This document shows, piece after piece, positions 33,371-41,528 of a DNA stretch of 64,000 nucleotides. The position numbers and the translations under genes were made by a program. The stretch is from JAQTRU01 sp041645555 (lineage in GTDB: Bacteria; Patescibacteriota; Patescibacteriia; Patescibacteriales; JAQTRU01), in contig JBAZPX010000001.1 of the NCBI GenBank assembly GCA_041645555.1, positions 237,473 to 301,472 of the forward strand, written 5' to 3'. The notes below the pieces were generated by a model, which ran no database searches, was not told where the DNA came from, and saw only the letters and a program-made list of their open reading frames with translations. Each line of letters starts with the position of its first letter. Position 1 is the stretch's first letter.

Positions 33371-35071
33371 ATGCTTCCTCGTAAATTTTCTCTACTTTTA
33401 ATATTTTCCATCATTCTCACTCTGGGATTATCTATATCTCTGGGCTCTCTTTTGGCTGCCTGGACAGCTCCGGCTTCTTCCCCTCCGGAAGGTAATATTG
33501 CCGCTCCGATTAATGCCAGCTATACTGCCCAGTACAAGAAAGGCGGCTTGATCCTAAACACTGGCGAAGGCGGCGAAGCTATGGTTAACGGCTTAATAGT
33601 CCAATTCGGCAATGTCGGCATTGGCACAACTAGCCCGCAAGCCAAATTAGAAGTGATAGGCAACATCATTGCCAATGCTCCTACAGCCGGCAACCATTTA
33701 GTTACCAAGAGCTATGTGGATGCTTCCAGCGGCAATTGCATGGACCAATATTATGAGGCTTGGTGCGCGGCTCATCAAGGGCAAAAATGCGGCCGGAGCG
33801 GAACGATGGATTTTAAATGTGTCGGCGATTTCTGTACTAAAGCCGGGATTTCTAATGATTTGGATGGCGATGGCATAACTGGCGCGACTGATTGTAATGA
33901 CACTCCCGAGATTGGTTCGGCTATTGGCGCGGCGGCTGACGGCACTTGCGACGGAGATGCGGACGGGAAAATTGACCAAACCGCTTATCTCACTATTCCT
34001 AAGCCAGCCGCGGCGGATTGTTATGACAGCGACGCCAGCAAATATTTGTGCTCAAATAATGGAGCGGCCTGCACGGTTGGGACGACTTGCTCTTCCGGAT
34101 ATTGCGTAGACGGATATTGTTGCAATAGCGCTTGCGGTTCGGCTTGTTCCGCTTGTAATGTTGCCGGTAATTTAGGAAGTTGCGTTAATGTTCCTGATAA
34201 TACTGATATTAACAATGATTGTCCTGCCATAACATGCAATCAATATATATGGGGTGACGTTTTTGGCGATCCCTCTTGTTATAAATATGCCGCGATTCTT
34301 CCTCATAATGGAATGTGCGATGGATTAGGCGCTTGTTATTCCGTGCATAGTTCTTGCCAAGGCCAAGGCACGGCAAGCGCAACCTGTGGTAGCATCGGAT
34401 GTTGGAATACCGTCTGTAGGGCAGATTTGCCGGCTTCTTCTTGCGACCAAGCAAGTGAAATTTGCTATGTAGATAACGCAACTCACGGTTGTGTTGGCAA
34501 TCTTGTCTGCGACGCGACTGGCACCTGCAAATTATCCCCAGGAGCGGCTTGCACAGCGGATAACCAATGCGGTAGCGGCTATTATTGCGGAGTTGATGGC
34601 GATAACGATGGATATTTATCAAACACTACAACCGGCACATGTATGCCAAAAACTCATGGCGATTGCTGCGATACTGATTCCCGAGCGCGCCCTGGCATAG
34701 GATATACCTATGAAACCGCGAATAATTGCGGCAGCTTTGATTATAACTGCGATGGGCAAGCGACAAAAGATCCAAATTATTGCCGATGGGTTACCGGTTG
34801 CAACCTTTCGGGGTCATGCTATCTTTGCTCGGGAACATATAGCAATTTTACTATAACCTATGGGGAAGCCAGTTGTGGCCAGACTTTTAATGCTTCGTAT
34901 TATAACCAAGTTAGAATTTTACAATATTATCCTTCTTGCGGAACACAAAGTTGGTACGATTGGTATACTGGTTGGGGTTGGGGCTCTTCCTCTTGCAGCG
35001 GCAGTAACCAAGGGCTTTTATCCTGCCAGTTAGTTCCTGGATCTTGGTCAGGACAATGCCGGTGTTATTAA
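33371..35071 (+). CDS. Secreted Cys-rich array protein, copy 5
   Basis: This 566-aa protein starts 3 bp after the copy 4 stop. Its N-terminal module matches the copy 3 variant (ASYTAQYKKGGLILNTGEGGEAMVNG). It has the DQYYEAWCAAHQGQKC module of copy 1 and a MopE-like block. A second calcium-binding-like block (CGVDGDNDGYLSNTTTGTC...DCCDTDSRARPGIGYTYE...DYNCDGQ) is shared with copy 2. The last ~90 residues (LCSGTYSNFTITYGEASCGQTF...SWSGQCRCY) are unique. Order and mixing of modules again indicate recombination between copies. Confidence 0.75.
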   Translation: MLPRKFSLLLIFSIILTLGLSISLGSLLAAWTAPASSPPEGNIAAPINASYTAQYKKGGLILNTGEGGEAMVNGLIVQFGNVGIGTTSPQAKLEVIGNIIANAPTAGNHLVTKSYVDASSGNCMDQYYEAWCAAHQGQKCGRSGTMDFKCVGDFCTKAGISNDLDGDGITGATDCNDTPEIGSAIGAAADGTCDGDADGKIDQTAYLTIPKPAAADCYDSDASKYLCSNNGAACTVGTTCSSGYCVDGYCCNSACGSACSACNVAGNLGSCVNVPDNTDINNDCPAITCNQYIWGDVFGDPSCYKYAAILPHNGMCDGLGACYSVHSSCQGQGTASATCGSIGCWNTVCRADLPASSCDQASEICYVDNATHGCVGNLVCDATGTCKLSPGAACTADNQCGSGYYCGVDGDNDGYLSNTTTGTCMPKTHGDCCDTDSRARPGIGYTYETANNCGSFDYNCDGQATKDPNYCRWVTGCNLSGSCYLCSGTYSNFTITYGEASCGQTFNASYYNQVRILQYYPSCGTQSWYDWYTGWGWGSSSCSGSNQGLLSCQLVPGSWSGQCRCY

Positions 35072-35129
35072 TTAAATATTAAAATAATCTTAACAATTTT
35101 AATAATTTTGGATTATTTCAATAAAATAA

Positions 35130-35918
35130 ATGCTTCCAAAAAAATTCTCTCTACTTCTAATATTCTCCATTATTCTCACTTTGGGATTATCCATATCTCT
35201 AGGTTCTCTTCTAGCGGCCTGGACCGCTCCGGCTTCTAGTCCTCCGGAAGGTAATATCGCCTCTCCGATAAACACGGGTGCGACTTTACAAGCGAAACAA
35301 GTCGGTTTATGGCTTAACTATTTACCATTAGATGGGGGTGGTAGCGCCAACGGTTTGCTTGTCCAATTCGGCAATGTCGGCATTGGCACAACCACCCCCC
35401 AAGCTAAATTAGAAGTGGTAGGCAATGTCATTGCCTCAAGTATTAATGCTTCTGGCAATATCAGCGCTACCGGGAATATTATTGCCGCTGCCCCTACGGC
35501 CAGCAATCATTTAGCTACTAAGAGTTATGTGGACAATGTCGTGGCGGCCGCTAGTGGCGGGGGAACAGGCACTTATATGATGGGCAATAGCAGCCAAGTA
35601 TATGGATGTTTTGCCAAATATATCTGCGAGAATTTTGGTAATTATCATCTTTGCGGTCCAGATGAATGGACCGGCCGTTTACGCGATCCTGCTCATTGGG
35701 TGGCAAATAGCAATATTGCCATTGGCGGGTGGGTTGATACAGGCACTAATACCAACGATGGCGCTGCTCCTGATTGCGGCGGTTATTCTACCTCTAATTG
35801 CTGGTTTGGCGCCGGTCGATATGGCACGACAGTTGAATTTAGCGCAACTGATGGCTGGAAATATTATAAGAGAGATTGCTATTCAGGAAACCGTCCGCCG
35901 TTATGCTGCAGTAATTAA
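35130..35918 (+). CDS. Secreted array protein, copy 6 (short form)
   Basis: This 262-aa member has the same signal and the same N-terminal module as copies 1 and 2. The Cys-rich and MopE-like middle is absent. An extra VIASSINASGNISATGNIIA stretch extends the beta-helix-like repeat before the ATKSYVD motif. The C-terminal ~115 residues (YMMGNSSQVYGCFAKYICENFGNYHLCGPDEWTGRL...RPPLCCSN) are unique and Cys-containing. It may show the minimal design: export signal, shared stalk, variable head. The signal peptidase gene follows 13 bp downstream. Confidence 0.75.
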   Translation: MLPKKFSLLLIFSIILTLGLSISLGSLLAAWTAPASSPPEGNIASPINTGATLQAKQVGLWLNYLPLDGGGSANGLLVQFGNVGIGTTTPQAKLEVVGNVIASSINASGNISATGNIIAAAPTASNHLATKSYVDNVVAAASGGGTGTYMMGNSSQVYGCFAKYICENFGNYHLCGPDEWTGRLRDPAHWVANSNIAIGGWVDTGTNTNDGAAPDCGGYSTSNCWFGAGRYGTTVEFSATDGWKYYKRDCYSGNRPPLCCSN

Positions 35919-35931
35919 TTATTTTAAATAA

Positions 35932-36462
35932 ATGCTTTTCCGCAAATTTTTTATAATTTTATTTTTAGTTTTATTTCTAACCGGCTGTTCCTTCTCTGAT
36001 AAAGATACAGCTGACCAGCCGGAGAATATCTGTGTAACCCAAGCGGAGAAAATAATCCAGGGCGACTCCATGGCGCCGATGCTAGCAAACGGAGAAAGTA
36101 TTATTTTGTTAGAGAATTATTATAATTGCGGTTATCCAGTAGAGAGAGGCGATGTTGTCGCTTATAATTATGGAGGCAATGAAAATCCATTAATAAAAGT
36201 TGTTAAAGCCACTAGCGCCGATAAAGTAGAAATCTTTGGCGGCCGGTTAAAAATCAATGATGAAATTATGGAAAATTCCGCCGGGCAGGAATATAATTTT
36301 ACGGAAAAAGAAAGAGAAATAATGAGTTTATATATAAAAAACTGGCATATCCCGCAAGATTCATTTTTAATCTTTGGGGATAATATTGGCGATTCAGCCG
36401 ATTCACGTAAGTTTGGCGCCGTGTCGATTGTTGACTTTCTGGGCGAATTTGTAGTTAAATAA
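35932..36462 (+). CDS. Signal peptidase I-like protein with a lipoprotein signal
   Basis: This 176-aa S26-family peptidase has the nucleophile Ser in IQGDSMAPML, the general-base Lys in LIKVVKA, and the conserved GDNIGDSADSRKFG box. SPase I removes Sec signal peptides on the outer face of the membrane. Instead of the usual uncleaved anchor, the N-terminus is a lipoprotein signal with lipobox LTGC (residues ~17-20), so it may be held by a lipidated Cys. It follows the last array gene by 13 bp and is probably co-transcribed, which suggests it processes the six array proteins. It is followed by a promoter-like TTGACA for rpsB. Confidence 0.85.
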   Translation: MLFRKFFIILFLVLFLTGCSFSDKDTADQPENICVTQAEKIIQGDSMAPMLANGESIILLENYYNCGYPVERGDVVAYNYGGNENPLIKVVKATSADKVEIFGGRLKINDEIMENSAGQEYNFTEKEREIMSLYIKNWHIPQDSFLIFGDNIGDSADSRKFGAVSIVDFLGEFVVK

Positions 36463-36473
36463 AAAAGAGGCAA

Positions 36474-36500
36474 TTGACAAGAATTAAATAATGTTATAGT
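36474..36500 (+). promoter_or_regulatory. Putative promoter of rpsB-tsf
   Basis: TTGACA (36474-36479) and TATAGT (36495-36500). The spacer is only 15 bp, so this is tentative. Confidence 0.4.
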
Positions 36501-36551
36501 TTATTTATATGGCGGATAGCCATTTTTTATTTATTATTTAATAATCTCTCA

Positions 36552-36601
36552 TATTCTGCTAATTTTTCTTTGTCCCGATTATTCGGGGTTCTCGCAGAAT
36601 A
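36552..36601 (+). promoter_or_regulatory. Structured rpsB leader
   Basis: TATTCTGC (36552-36559) pairs with GCAGAATA (36594-36601), enclosing a CCCGA/TCGGG hairpin (36574-36587). It lies 60 bp before rpsB in a ~160-nt leader. It could be an S2-responsive autoregulatory structure. The role is inferred. Confidence 0.45.
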
Positions 36602-36660
36602 GAGGCAAAATTCCGTTCTTGATATTAAGACATAATGTCAGACGGGATAAAAAGAAAATT

Positions 36661-37365
36661 ATGGTAAAAATTCCAAGTTTAGAAGAGATGCTTAAGGCTG
36701 GTATGCACTTCGGGCATCACACCAGCCGCTGGCATCCAAAAATGAAGCCTTTTATTTTTACTTCCCGCAAAGGCGTTTATGTCATTGATTTAACCAAGAC
36801 GCAGCCAATGCTGGAGACGGCTTTAAATTTTATAAAAAAGCTGGTCAGTGAAGGCAAAGTAGTTTTATTTGTCGGAACCAAGAACCAGGTCAAAAGTCCT
36901 TTGAAGAAAATGGCCGAGGAAACAGGCATGCCTTACGTATCGGAAAAATGGCTGGGCGGATGCCTGACTAATTTTTACATTATCAAAAAGACGATAAAAA
37001 AATATCAGGATTTAATTGACAAAAGACAGACGGGAAAATTAGAGAAATATACAAAAAAAGAGAGAGTGGATTTTGACAAGGAAATTGGCAGATTAGAAAT
37101 AAAAGTCGGAGGTTTAGTCGGTTTGAGTAAAATGCCGGACGCTTTGTTTGTCTGGGACATTAAAAAGGAGAAAACCGCGGTCGAGGAGGCCAGAAAGAAA
37201 AATGTTCCGATTGTCGCTGTCTGCGACACCAATGTCAATCCCGAGCCGATTAATTATATTATCCCGGCTAATGATGACGCCACCAAAGCTATAAAATTGA
37301 TTCTTAATTCAGTAAGGGGGGCGATAGAAGAAGGCAAGCAAGAAGCGGGAAAAGATAAAAATTAG
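36661..37365 (+). CDS. rpsB: 30S ribosomal protein S2
   Basis: This 234-aa protein contains the S2 hallmarks LLKAGMHFGHHTSRWHPKM-like start (EEMLKAGMHFGHHTSRWHPKM), FVGTKNQ, WLGGCLTNF, and VCDTNVNPEPINYIIPANDDA. It binds 16S rRNA on the 30S back, near S1 in other bacteria. The frame extends upstream to 36619, but ATG 36661 gives the standard MVKIPSLEEML N-terminus. There is no SD. It is followed by tsf in the usual bacterial order. Confidence 0.97.
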   Translation: MVKIPSLEEMLKAGMHFGHHTSRWHPKMKPFIFTSRKGVYVIDLTKTQPMLETALNFIKKLVSEGKVVLFVGTKNQVKSPLKKMAEETGMPYVSEKWLGGCLTNFYIIKKTIKKYQDLIDKRQTGKLEKYTKKERVDFDKEIGRLEIKVGGLVGLSKMPDALFVWDIKKEKTAVEEARKKNVPIVAVCDTNVNPEPINYIIPANDDATKAIKLILNSVRGAIEEGKQEAGKDKN

Positions 37366-37396
37366 CAAACTCAATAATTTAATAAATTGGAATAGT

Positions 37397-38203
37397 ATGG
37401 AAATAAAAATGGAGGACATAAAACGGCTTCGCGAAAAAACCGGGGCCGGTATGGTTGACTGCAAGAAAGCCCTGGAAGAATCCGGAGGCGATATAGAGAA
37501 AGCGGTAGAAATTTTAAGAAAAAAAGGAATAGCCAAGGCGGCTAAAAGAAGCGAGCGGGAAGCCGGAGAAGGTATAATTTTAGTGGCGGCTAATGACGCC
37601 GGCACCGAAGGTTATATTTTAGAGATTAATGCGGAAACTGATTTTGTCGCCCGCAATGAGAAGTTTCAGAAATTAGCCATGGCGATCTTTAACCTTATAA
37701 AGGATAAGAAGCCGTTGGGAATGGAAGAATTATTGAATCTTGATTTGGATAACGGCACGGTGAAGGAGGATTTAGATAATTTAAGCGGAACCATCGGCGA
37801 AAAATTAGAAATCAAAAGATTTGATATTATAACTGGTGCTACCGTCGCGGCTTATTCTCATGCGGCCGGCCGGAAAGGGGTTTTATTGAGTTTAAATAAG
37901 GCGGGAGAAAACGAGCTGGCTAAAGACATAGCCATGCAGGTAGCGGCTGCTAACCCCCGCTATTTAGACCGGGGACAAGTGTTGCCGGAAGAGATAGAAA
38001 AAGAAAAAGAGATTTACCGGGAAAATTTGGCAAAGGAAAATAAGCCCGAAGAGATGATTGAGAAAATAATTATTGGGAAATTGGATAAATATTTTGAGGA
38101 AATTTGCCTGGTAGAACAGGAATATATAAAAGATGACAAAAAGAAAGTGAAAGATATTTTAGGAGAGGTAAAGGTAGAAAAGTTTATAAGATACAGCCTA
38201 TAA
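37397..38203 (+). CDS. tsf: Elongation factor Ts
   Basis: EF-Ts swaps GDP for GTP on EF-Tu. The N-terminal UBA-like domain has IKRLREKTGAGMVDCKKALEE followed by GDIEKAVEILRKKGIAKAAK. The core has NAETDFVARNEKFQ, which contacts EF-Tu, and HAAGRKGVLLSL and AMQVAAANPRYLD. The 268-aa length is within the normal range. It lies 31 bp after rpsB and 14 bp before ricT, so the three genes are likely one operon. Confidence 0.96.
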   Translation: MEIKMEDIKRLREKTGAGMVDCKKALEESGGDIEKAVEILRKKGIAKAAKRSEREAGEGIILVAANDAGTEGYILEINAETDFVARNEKFQKLAMAIFNLIKDKKPLGMEELLNLDLDNGTVKEDLDNLSGTIGEKLEIKRFDIITGATVAAYSHAAGRKGVLLSLNKAGENELAKDIAMQVAAANPRYLDRGQVLPEEIEKEKEIYRENLAKENKPEEMIEKIIIGKLDKYFEEICLVEQEYIKDDKKKVKDILGEVKVEKFIRYSL

Positions 38204-38217
38204 TTTTCTCTGTTTAT

Positions 38218-39081
38218 ATGAAGGTAGCTCAAGTACAATTTGTCCCTTGGGACAAAGTATATAATTTTGACCCGGCCAATTTAACCTTATCCGTGGGTGA
38301 TAATGTCATTGTCAAGACTGATTTAGGTATGGAAATTGGGAAAATCATTGGTTTTACTGAAGCGGAGGAGGCAGAATTAGCAGAAGAGAAAAATTCCGAT
38401 AAAGAAAGCGAAGAACAGGGGAAAGTCCAGGAAGCCAAAAGGGTGATAAAGCCGGTGATACGAAAAGCCACCTCCCTTGATTTGGGGAAAAGGGTTGGTT
38501 CAAAAGAAAAAGAAGAAGCTTTAGTATATTGCAGAGAAATGGTAGAAAAAAACCAGCTGGAAATGAAGCTGGTTGACGTTAATTTTTCTTTTGATGGCTC
38601 AAAAGTGACTTTTGCCTTTATTGCCGACGGCCGGGTTGATTTCCGAGAATTGGTTAAAGATTTAACCCGCCATTTTAATAAGACGATAAGGCTGTACCAA
38701 ATAGGCATCAGAGACGAAGCTAAAATAAAGGGTGATTACGGCCCTTGCGGCCGGCAATTATGCTGCAAAAGGTTTTTAGGGGATTTAGCTTCCATAACTT
38801 CCGAAATGGCCGAGGTCCAGCAGGTTGTCCACCGCGGCAGCGAGCGCATTTCCGGCATGTGCGGCCGTTTAATGTGTTGCCTGGCTTTTGAAGAAAAGGG
38901 TTATGAAGAATTAGCCAAAAATATGCCTCCTCTCGGGACTAAGGTGAACGTTGACGGGAAAAAGGGGATAGTTGTCGGCCATCATATATTAAAGCAGTCA
39001 GTAAAAGTCCAGTTTCCAGGAGAAAAAGGAGAAGCTGGCGCTATCGTAGAAGTTGATTTAAACAGAAACAAGAAGAAATAA
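38218..39081 (+). CDS. ricT: PSP1-domain protein, RicT/YaaT-like
   Basis: This 287-aa PSP1 protein has VAQVQFVPWDKVYNFDP at the N-terminus and GIRDEAKIKGDYGPCGRQLCCKRFL and ISGMCGRLMCCLAFE in the C-terminal half, including the conserved Cys residues that bind Fe-S in the Bacillus Y-complex. In Bacillus, RicT (YaaT) works with RicA and RicF in RNase Y-dependent mRNA maturation. No partners are seen here. A KEESEEQGK-type charged insert (about 55-85) interrupts the usual PSP1 domain. It is last in the rpsB-tsf operon. Confidence 0.87.
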   Translation: MKVAQVQFVPWDKVYNFDPANLTLSVGDNVIVKTDLGMEIGKIIGFTEAEEAELAEEKNSDKESEEQGKVQEAKRVIKPVIRKATSLDLGKRVGSKEKEEALVYCREMVEKNQLEMKLVDVNFSFDGSKVTFAFIADGRVDFRELVKDLTRHFNKTIRLYQIGIRDEAKIKGDYGPCGRQLCCKRFLGDLASITSEMAEVQQVVHRGSERISGMCGRLMCCLAFEEKGYEELAKNMPPLGTKVNVDGKKGIVVGHHILKQSVKVQFPGEKGEAGAIVEVDLNRNKKK

Positions 39082-39092
39082 TTGATATACAA

Positions 39093-39130
39093 AAAATACC
39101 CTGTGAAAATAGGGTATTTTTTTATTTTTT
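39093..39130 (+). terminator. Intrinsic terminator after rpsB-tsf-ricT
   Basis: AAAATACCCT-GTGAAAAT-AGGGTATTTT, a perfect 10-bp stem, followed by a long T-rich run. Confidence 0.85.
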
Positions 39131-39139
39131 TTTATTTTA

Positions 39140-39150
39140 TGCTATAATAT
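39140..39150 (+). promoter_or_regulatory. Extended -10 promoter of gap
   Basis: TGC TATAAT in an AT-rich stretch directly after the terminator. There is no good -35. It gives a leader of about 140 nt that contains the CCCCGTTAGA repeats. Confidence 0.5.
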
Positions 39151-39180
39151 TTATATAATTATTAAGAAAAATACTATGAA

Positions 39181-39352
39181 CCCCGTTAGATGTTTAAGTC
39201 CGGCGGGGGTCATGAAAAATATATTCACCCCGTTAGAATTTCAGTATACGCTTTCTATTAGGGGTGAATCTAAGTAATTAAGGCAAAAATGTATGAAAAA
39301 TTTTAATTTTATTAAAACTTCTAACGGGGTAAAAACATCTAACGGGGTGAAT
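39181..39352. repeat. CCCCGTTAGA inverted-repeat cluster around the gap start
   Basis: 39181-39195 is the exact reverse complement of 39333-39347, and 39223-39237 of 39338-39352 (15 bp each). A further TCTAACGGGG lies near 39320 and a GGGGTGAAT-like copy near 39255. The right-hand arms are coding (TSNGVKTSNGVN). The two hairpins overlap and so compete, and both enclose the ATG at 39293. Confidence 0.85.
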
Positions 39353-40357
39353 ATCGCAATTAACGGGTTCGGGAGAATCGGCCGGACCACTTTTAAGGCC
39401 TTATTAGAGAGGAAATCTGGCAATAAAATCGTTGCCATTAATGATTTAACTGATGTCGGAACTTTAGCCCATTTATTGAAATATGATACCTGCTATGGCA
39501 AATATAGGGCTGGCATTGGCTATAAAGGCGATAATTTGATTGTGGCCGGGAAAAAATATAAAGTTTTAGCAGAAAAAGAGCCGGCTAAACTGCCTTGGCG
39601 AGATTTAGACGTGGATATTGTTTTGGAGTGTACCGGCAGGTTTACAAAAAAGGAAGAAGCTGCCGCTCATCTTAAAGCCGGGGCGAAAAAAGTGATAATT
39701 AGCGCTCCGGTCAAATCGGAAAACGTTAAAACAATTGTTCTGGGAGTTAACGAAAATAAAATAAGTAAAAGCGATAAAATCATTTCTATGGCTTCCTGCA
39801 CGACTAATTGTTTAGCGCCGGTGGTTGATATTATCCGGCAGAACTTCGGTATAAAAAAAGCCATTATGACCACGGTCCATTCTTATACGGCGGATCAAAA
39901 CATTGTGGATGGGCCGCACAAGGATTTGCGCCGGGCTCGAGCCGCGGCCGCTAATATTGTTCCGACCACAACCGGCGCCGCCATTGCTACTACTAAAACC
40001 ATCCCGACTCTCGCTGGTAAATTTGACGGCTTAGCGATAAGGGTGCCAACGCCGGTAGTTTCCTTGTGCGATATTGTTTTTATAACCAATAAAAAGGCAG
40101 AAGAAAAAAAAGTGAACCAGGTTTTTAAGAAAGCGGTCCGGAGCGCTAAATACAGAAATATTTTAGAAGTAACCGAAGAGCCGTTAGTTTCTTCTGATTT
40201 TATCGGCAATCCGGCCAGCGCGATTGTAGATTTATCTTTGACCAAGGTCATTGGCGGGGATTTAGTCAAAGTCGTGGCTTGGTATGATAACGAGTGGGGA
40301 TATTCCTCTAGACTAGCCGAGTTGTGCGAATATATAGGAAAGAAAAAATTGATTTAG
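39293..40357 (+). CDS. gap: Glyceraldehyde-3-phosphate dehydrogenase
   Basis: This 354-aa protein is the glycolytic enzyme making 1,3-bisphosphoglycerate and NADH. INGFGRIGRTTF is the NAD-binding motif. SCTTNC holds the catalytic Cys169, and HSYTADQNIVDGPHKDLRRARAAAANIVPTTTGAA is classical. The catalytic Cys is normally near 149-152, so the N-terminus is about 18-20 residues too long. The extra part (KTSNGVKTSNGV) is translated CCCCGTTAGA repeat. A GTG at 39347 just before NIAINGFGR is a possible alternative start, with no proper SD. It is followed by hydrogenase genes, a link between NADH supply and H2 release. Confidence 0.95.
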   Translation: MKNFNFIKTSNGVKTSNGVNIAINGFGRIGRTTFKALLERKSGNKIVAINDLTDVGTLAHLLKYDTCYGKYRAGIGYKGDNLIVAGKKYKVLAEKEPAKLPWRDLDVDIVLECTGRFTKKEEAAAHLKAGAKKVIISAPVKSENVKTIVLGVNENKISKSDKIISMASCTTNCLAPVVDIIRQNFGIKKAIMTTVHSYTADQNIVDGPHKDLRRARAAAANIVPTTTGAAIATTKTIPTLAGKFDGLAIRVPTPVVSLCDIVFITNKKAEEKKVNQVFKKAVRSAKYRNILEVTEEPLVSSDFIGNPASAIVDLSLTKVIGGDLVKVVAWYDNEWGYSSRLAELCEYIGKKKLI

Positions 40358-40379
40358 TTTTATTAAATTTTGGAGGTTT

Positions 40380-40457
40380 AATTTTTAATTTCCAATTTTT
40401 AATTTTTAAATAATTTTTAATTTTTTAATTTTCAAGTCATTGGAAATTAAAAATTAG
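40380..40457. repeat. AATTTTT-type heptamer tract
   Basis: Repeated TTTTTAA/AATTTTT units at about 7-bp spacing run from the end of gap up to the next start codon. Confidence 0.5.
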
Positions 40458-40460
40458 TTG

Positions 40461-41528
40461 ATGGATATTTTAGCCAAAATAAAAAAGGCTGGTTTGGTTG
40501 GCCGGGGCGGAGCTAGTTTTCCCACGGCGGACAAATGGGAAGCGGTTAAGAAAGCCAAAGGTGCGAAGAAATATGTGGTTTGCAATGCTTCCGAGGGCGA
40601 ACCAGGAGTAGCCAAGGACAGTTATATTTTAGAAAATTTTGGCAAGGAAGTGGTTGATGGCATAAAAATAGCCATTAATTTTCTGAAAGCCGAAAGGGCC
40701 TATATTTATATTAACCATAATTATTATAAGAAATTTAATAAAATTTTAGCTAAAATAATAGGAAAAGCGCCGATTGAGTTTTTCATTAAGCCGATTGGTT
40801 CCGGTTATATCGGCGGGGAAGAAAGTTCAATGCTTAATGCCATAGAAGGCAGGCGGATTGAACCGCGACTCAAGCCGCCTTTTCCTACCACAAGCGGCCT
40901 TATGCGGTGCCCGACTTTAATCAATAATGTAGAGACTTTTTATAATATAAGCTTGGTGGCGGCAAACAAGTATAAGAAAGAAAGATTTTATACAATTAGC
41001 GGCGATTGTTTGTGGACCGGCGTTTTTTCTTTTCCGGAAAACTGGACAATTGAAAAAATATTAAAGGAAACTAAGAATTACCCGAAGTTTCCTTTTTTTG
41101 TCCAGGTGGGCGGGGAAGGCTCGGGGGAAGTTTTAAATAGCGGCCAATTAAGGCGGCCCGCTAGCGGCGCCGGTTCAATTACCGTTTACAGTATTTTAAA
41201 ACATAAGCCGGAGAATTTAATAAAGAATTGGCTTGATTTTTTCCTGGCCGAATCCTGCGGGAAATGCACGCCCTGCCGGGAAGGGGTTTACCGTTTAAGA
41301 GAGATAGCGGATTTGCCTAATCCGGATTGGCGGCTTTTTGCCGATTTACTTAATAATTTGGAAGAAACCTCTTTTTGCGGTTTGGGCGGCGCCGTGCCAG
41401 TACCGGTTAAATCATATACAAACAATGTTTTGGCAAAAATGCCGGAAAATAAAGTTAGTTTTAAAGGTTTGGATAAAAAGACTATGGCCAGCTGTCTATT
41501 GTATGAAAAAGATAAGAATAAAAATTAA
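40461..41528 (+). CDS. NuoF/HydB-like flavoprotein, short form
   Basis: This 355-aa protein is like the NADH-binding subunit of complex I and of bifurcating hydrogenases. GRGGASFPTADKW is the NADH-site motif, NASEGEPGVAKD and GYIGGEESSMLNAIEGRRIEPRLKPPFP are FMN-site motifs, and ESCGKCTPCREG plus FCGLG supply the [4Fe-4S] cysteines. It lacks the N-terminal thioredoxin-like [2Fe-2S] domain and the C-terminal ferredoxin domain of full HydB. The frame opens at TTG 40458; ATG 40461 is preferred. It overlaps the hydrogenase gene by 26 bp, so the two are surely partners. Confidence 0.88.
   Translation: MDILAKIKKAGLVGRGGASFPTADKWEAVKKAKGAKKYVVCNASEGEPGVAKDSYILENFGKEVVDGIKIAINFLKAERAYIYINHNYYKKFNKILAKIIGKAPIEFFIKPIGSGYIGGEESSMLNAIEGRRIEPRLKPPFPTTSGLMRCPTLINNVETFYNISLVAANKYKKERFYTISGDCLWTGVFSFPENWTIEKILKETKNYPKFPFFVQVGGEGSGEVLNSGQLRRPASGAGSITVYSILKHKPENLIKNWLDFFLAESCGKCTPCREGVYRLREIADLPNPDWRLFADLLNNLEETSFCGLGGAVPVPVKSYTNNVLAKMPENKVSFKGLDKKTMASCLLYEKDKNKN

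Noticed and set aside
26995..34622. Several long ORFs on the opposite strand and in other frames of the array genes
   Set aside because: They are shadows of repetitive Cys/Gly/Ser-rich coding sequence and have low-complexity translations without family motifs.
26716..35918. Prophage tail-fibre locus
   Set aside because: The GNVGIGTT and ATKxYVD motifs resemble tail fibres, but every copy has a Sec signal and no phage structural, packaging or integrase genes are present.
41338..41502. Upstream extension of the hydrogenase frame to 41338
   Set aside because: It overlaps the NuoF-like gene fully and the ferredoxin fold starts at ATG 41503.
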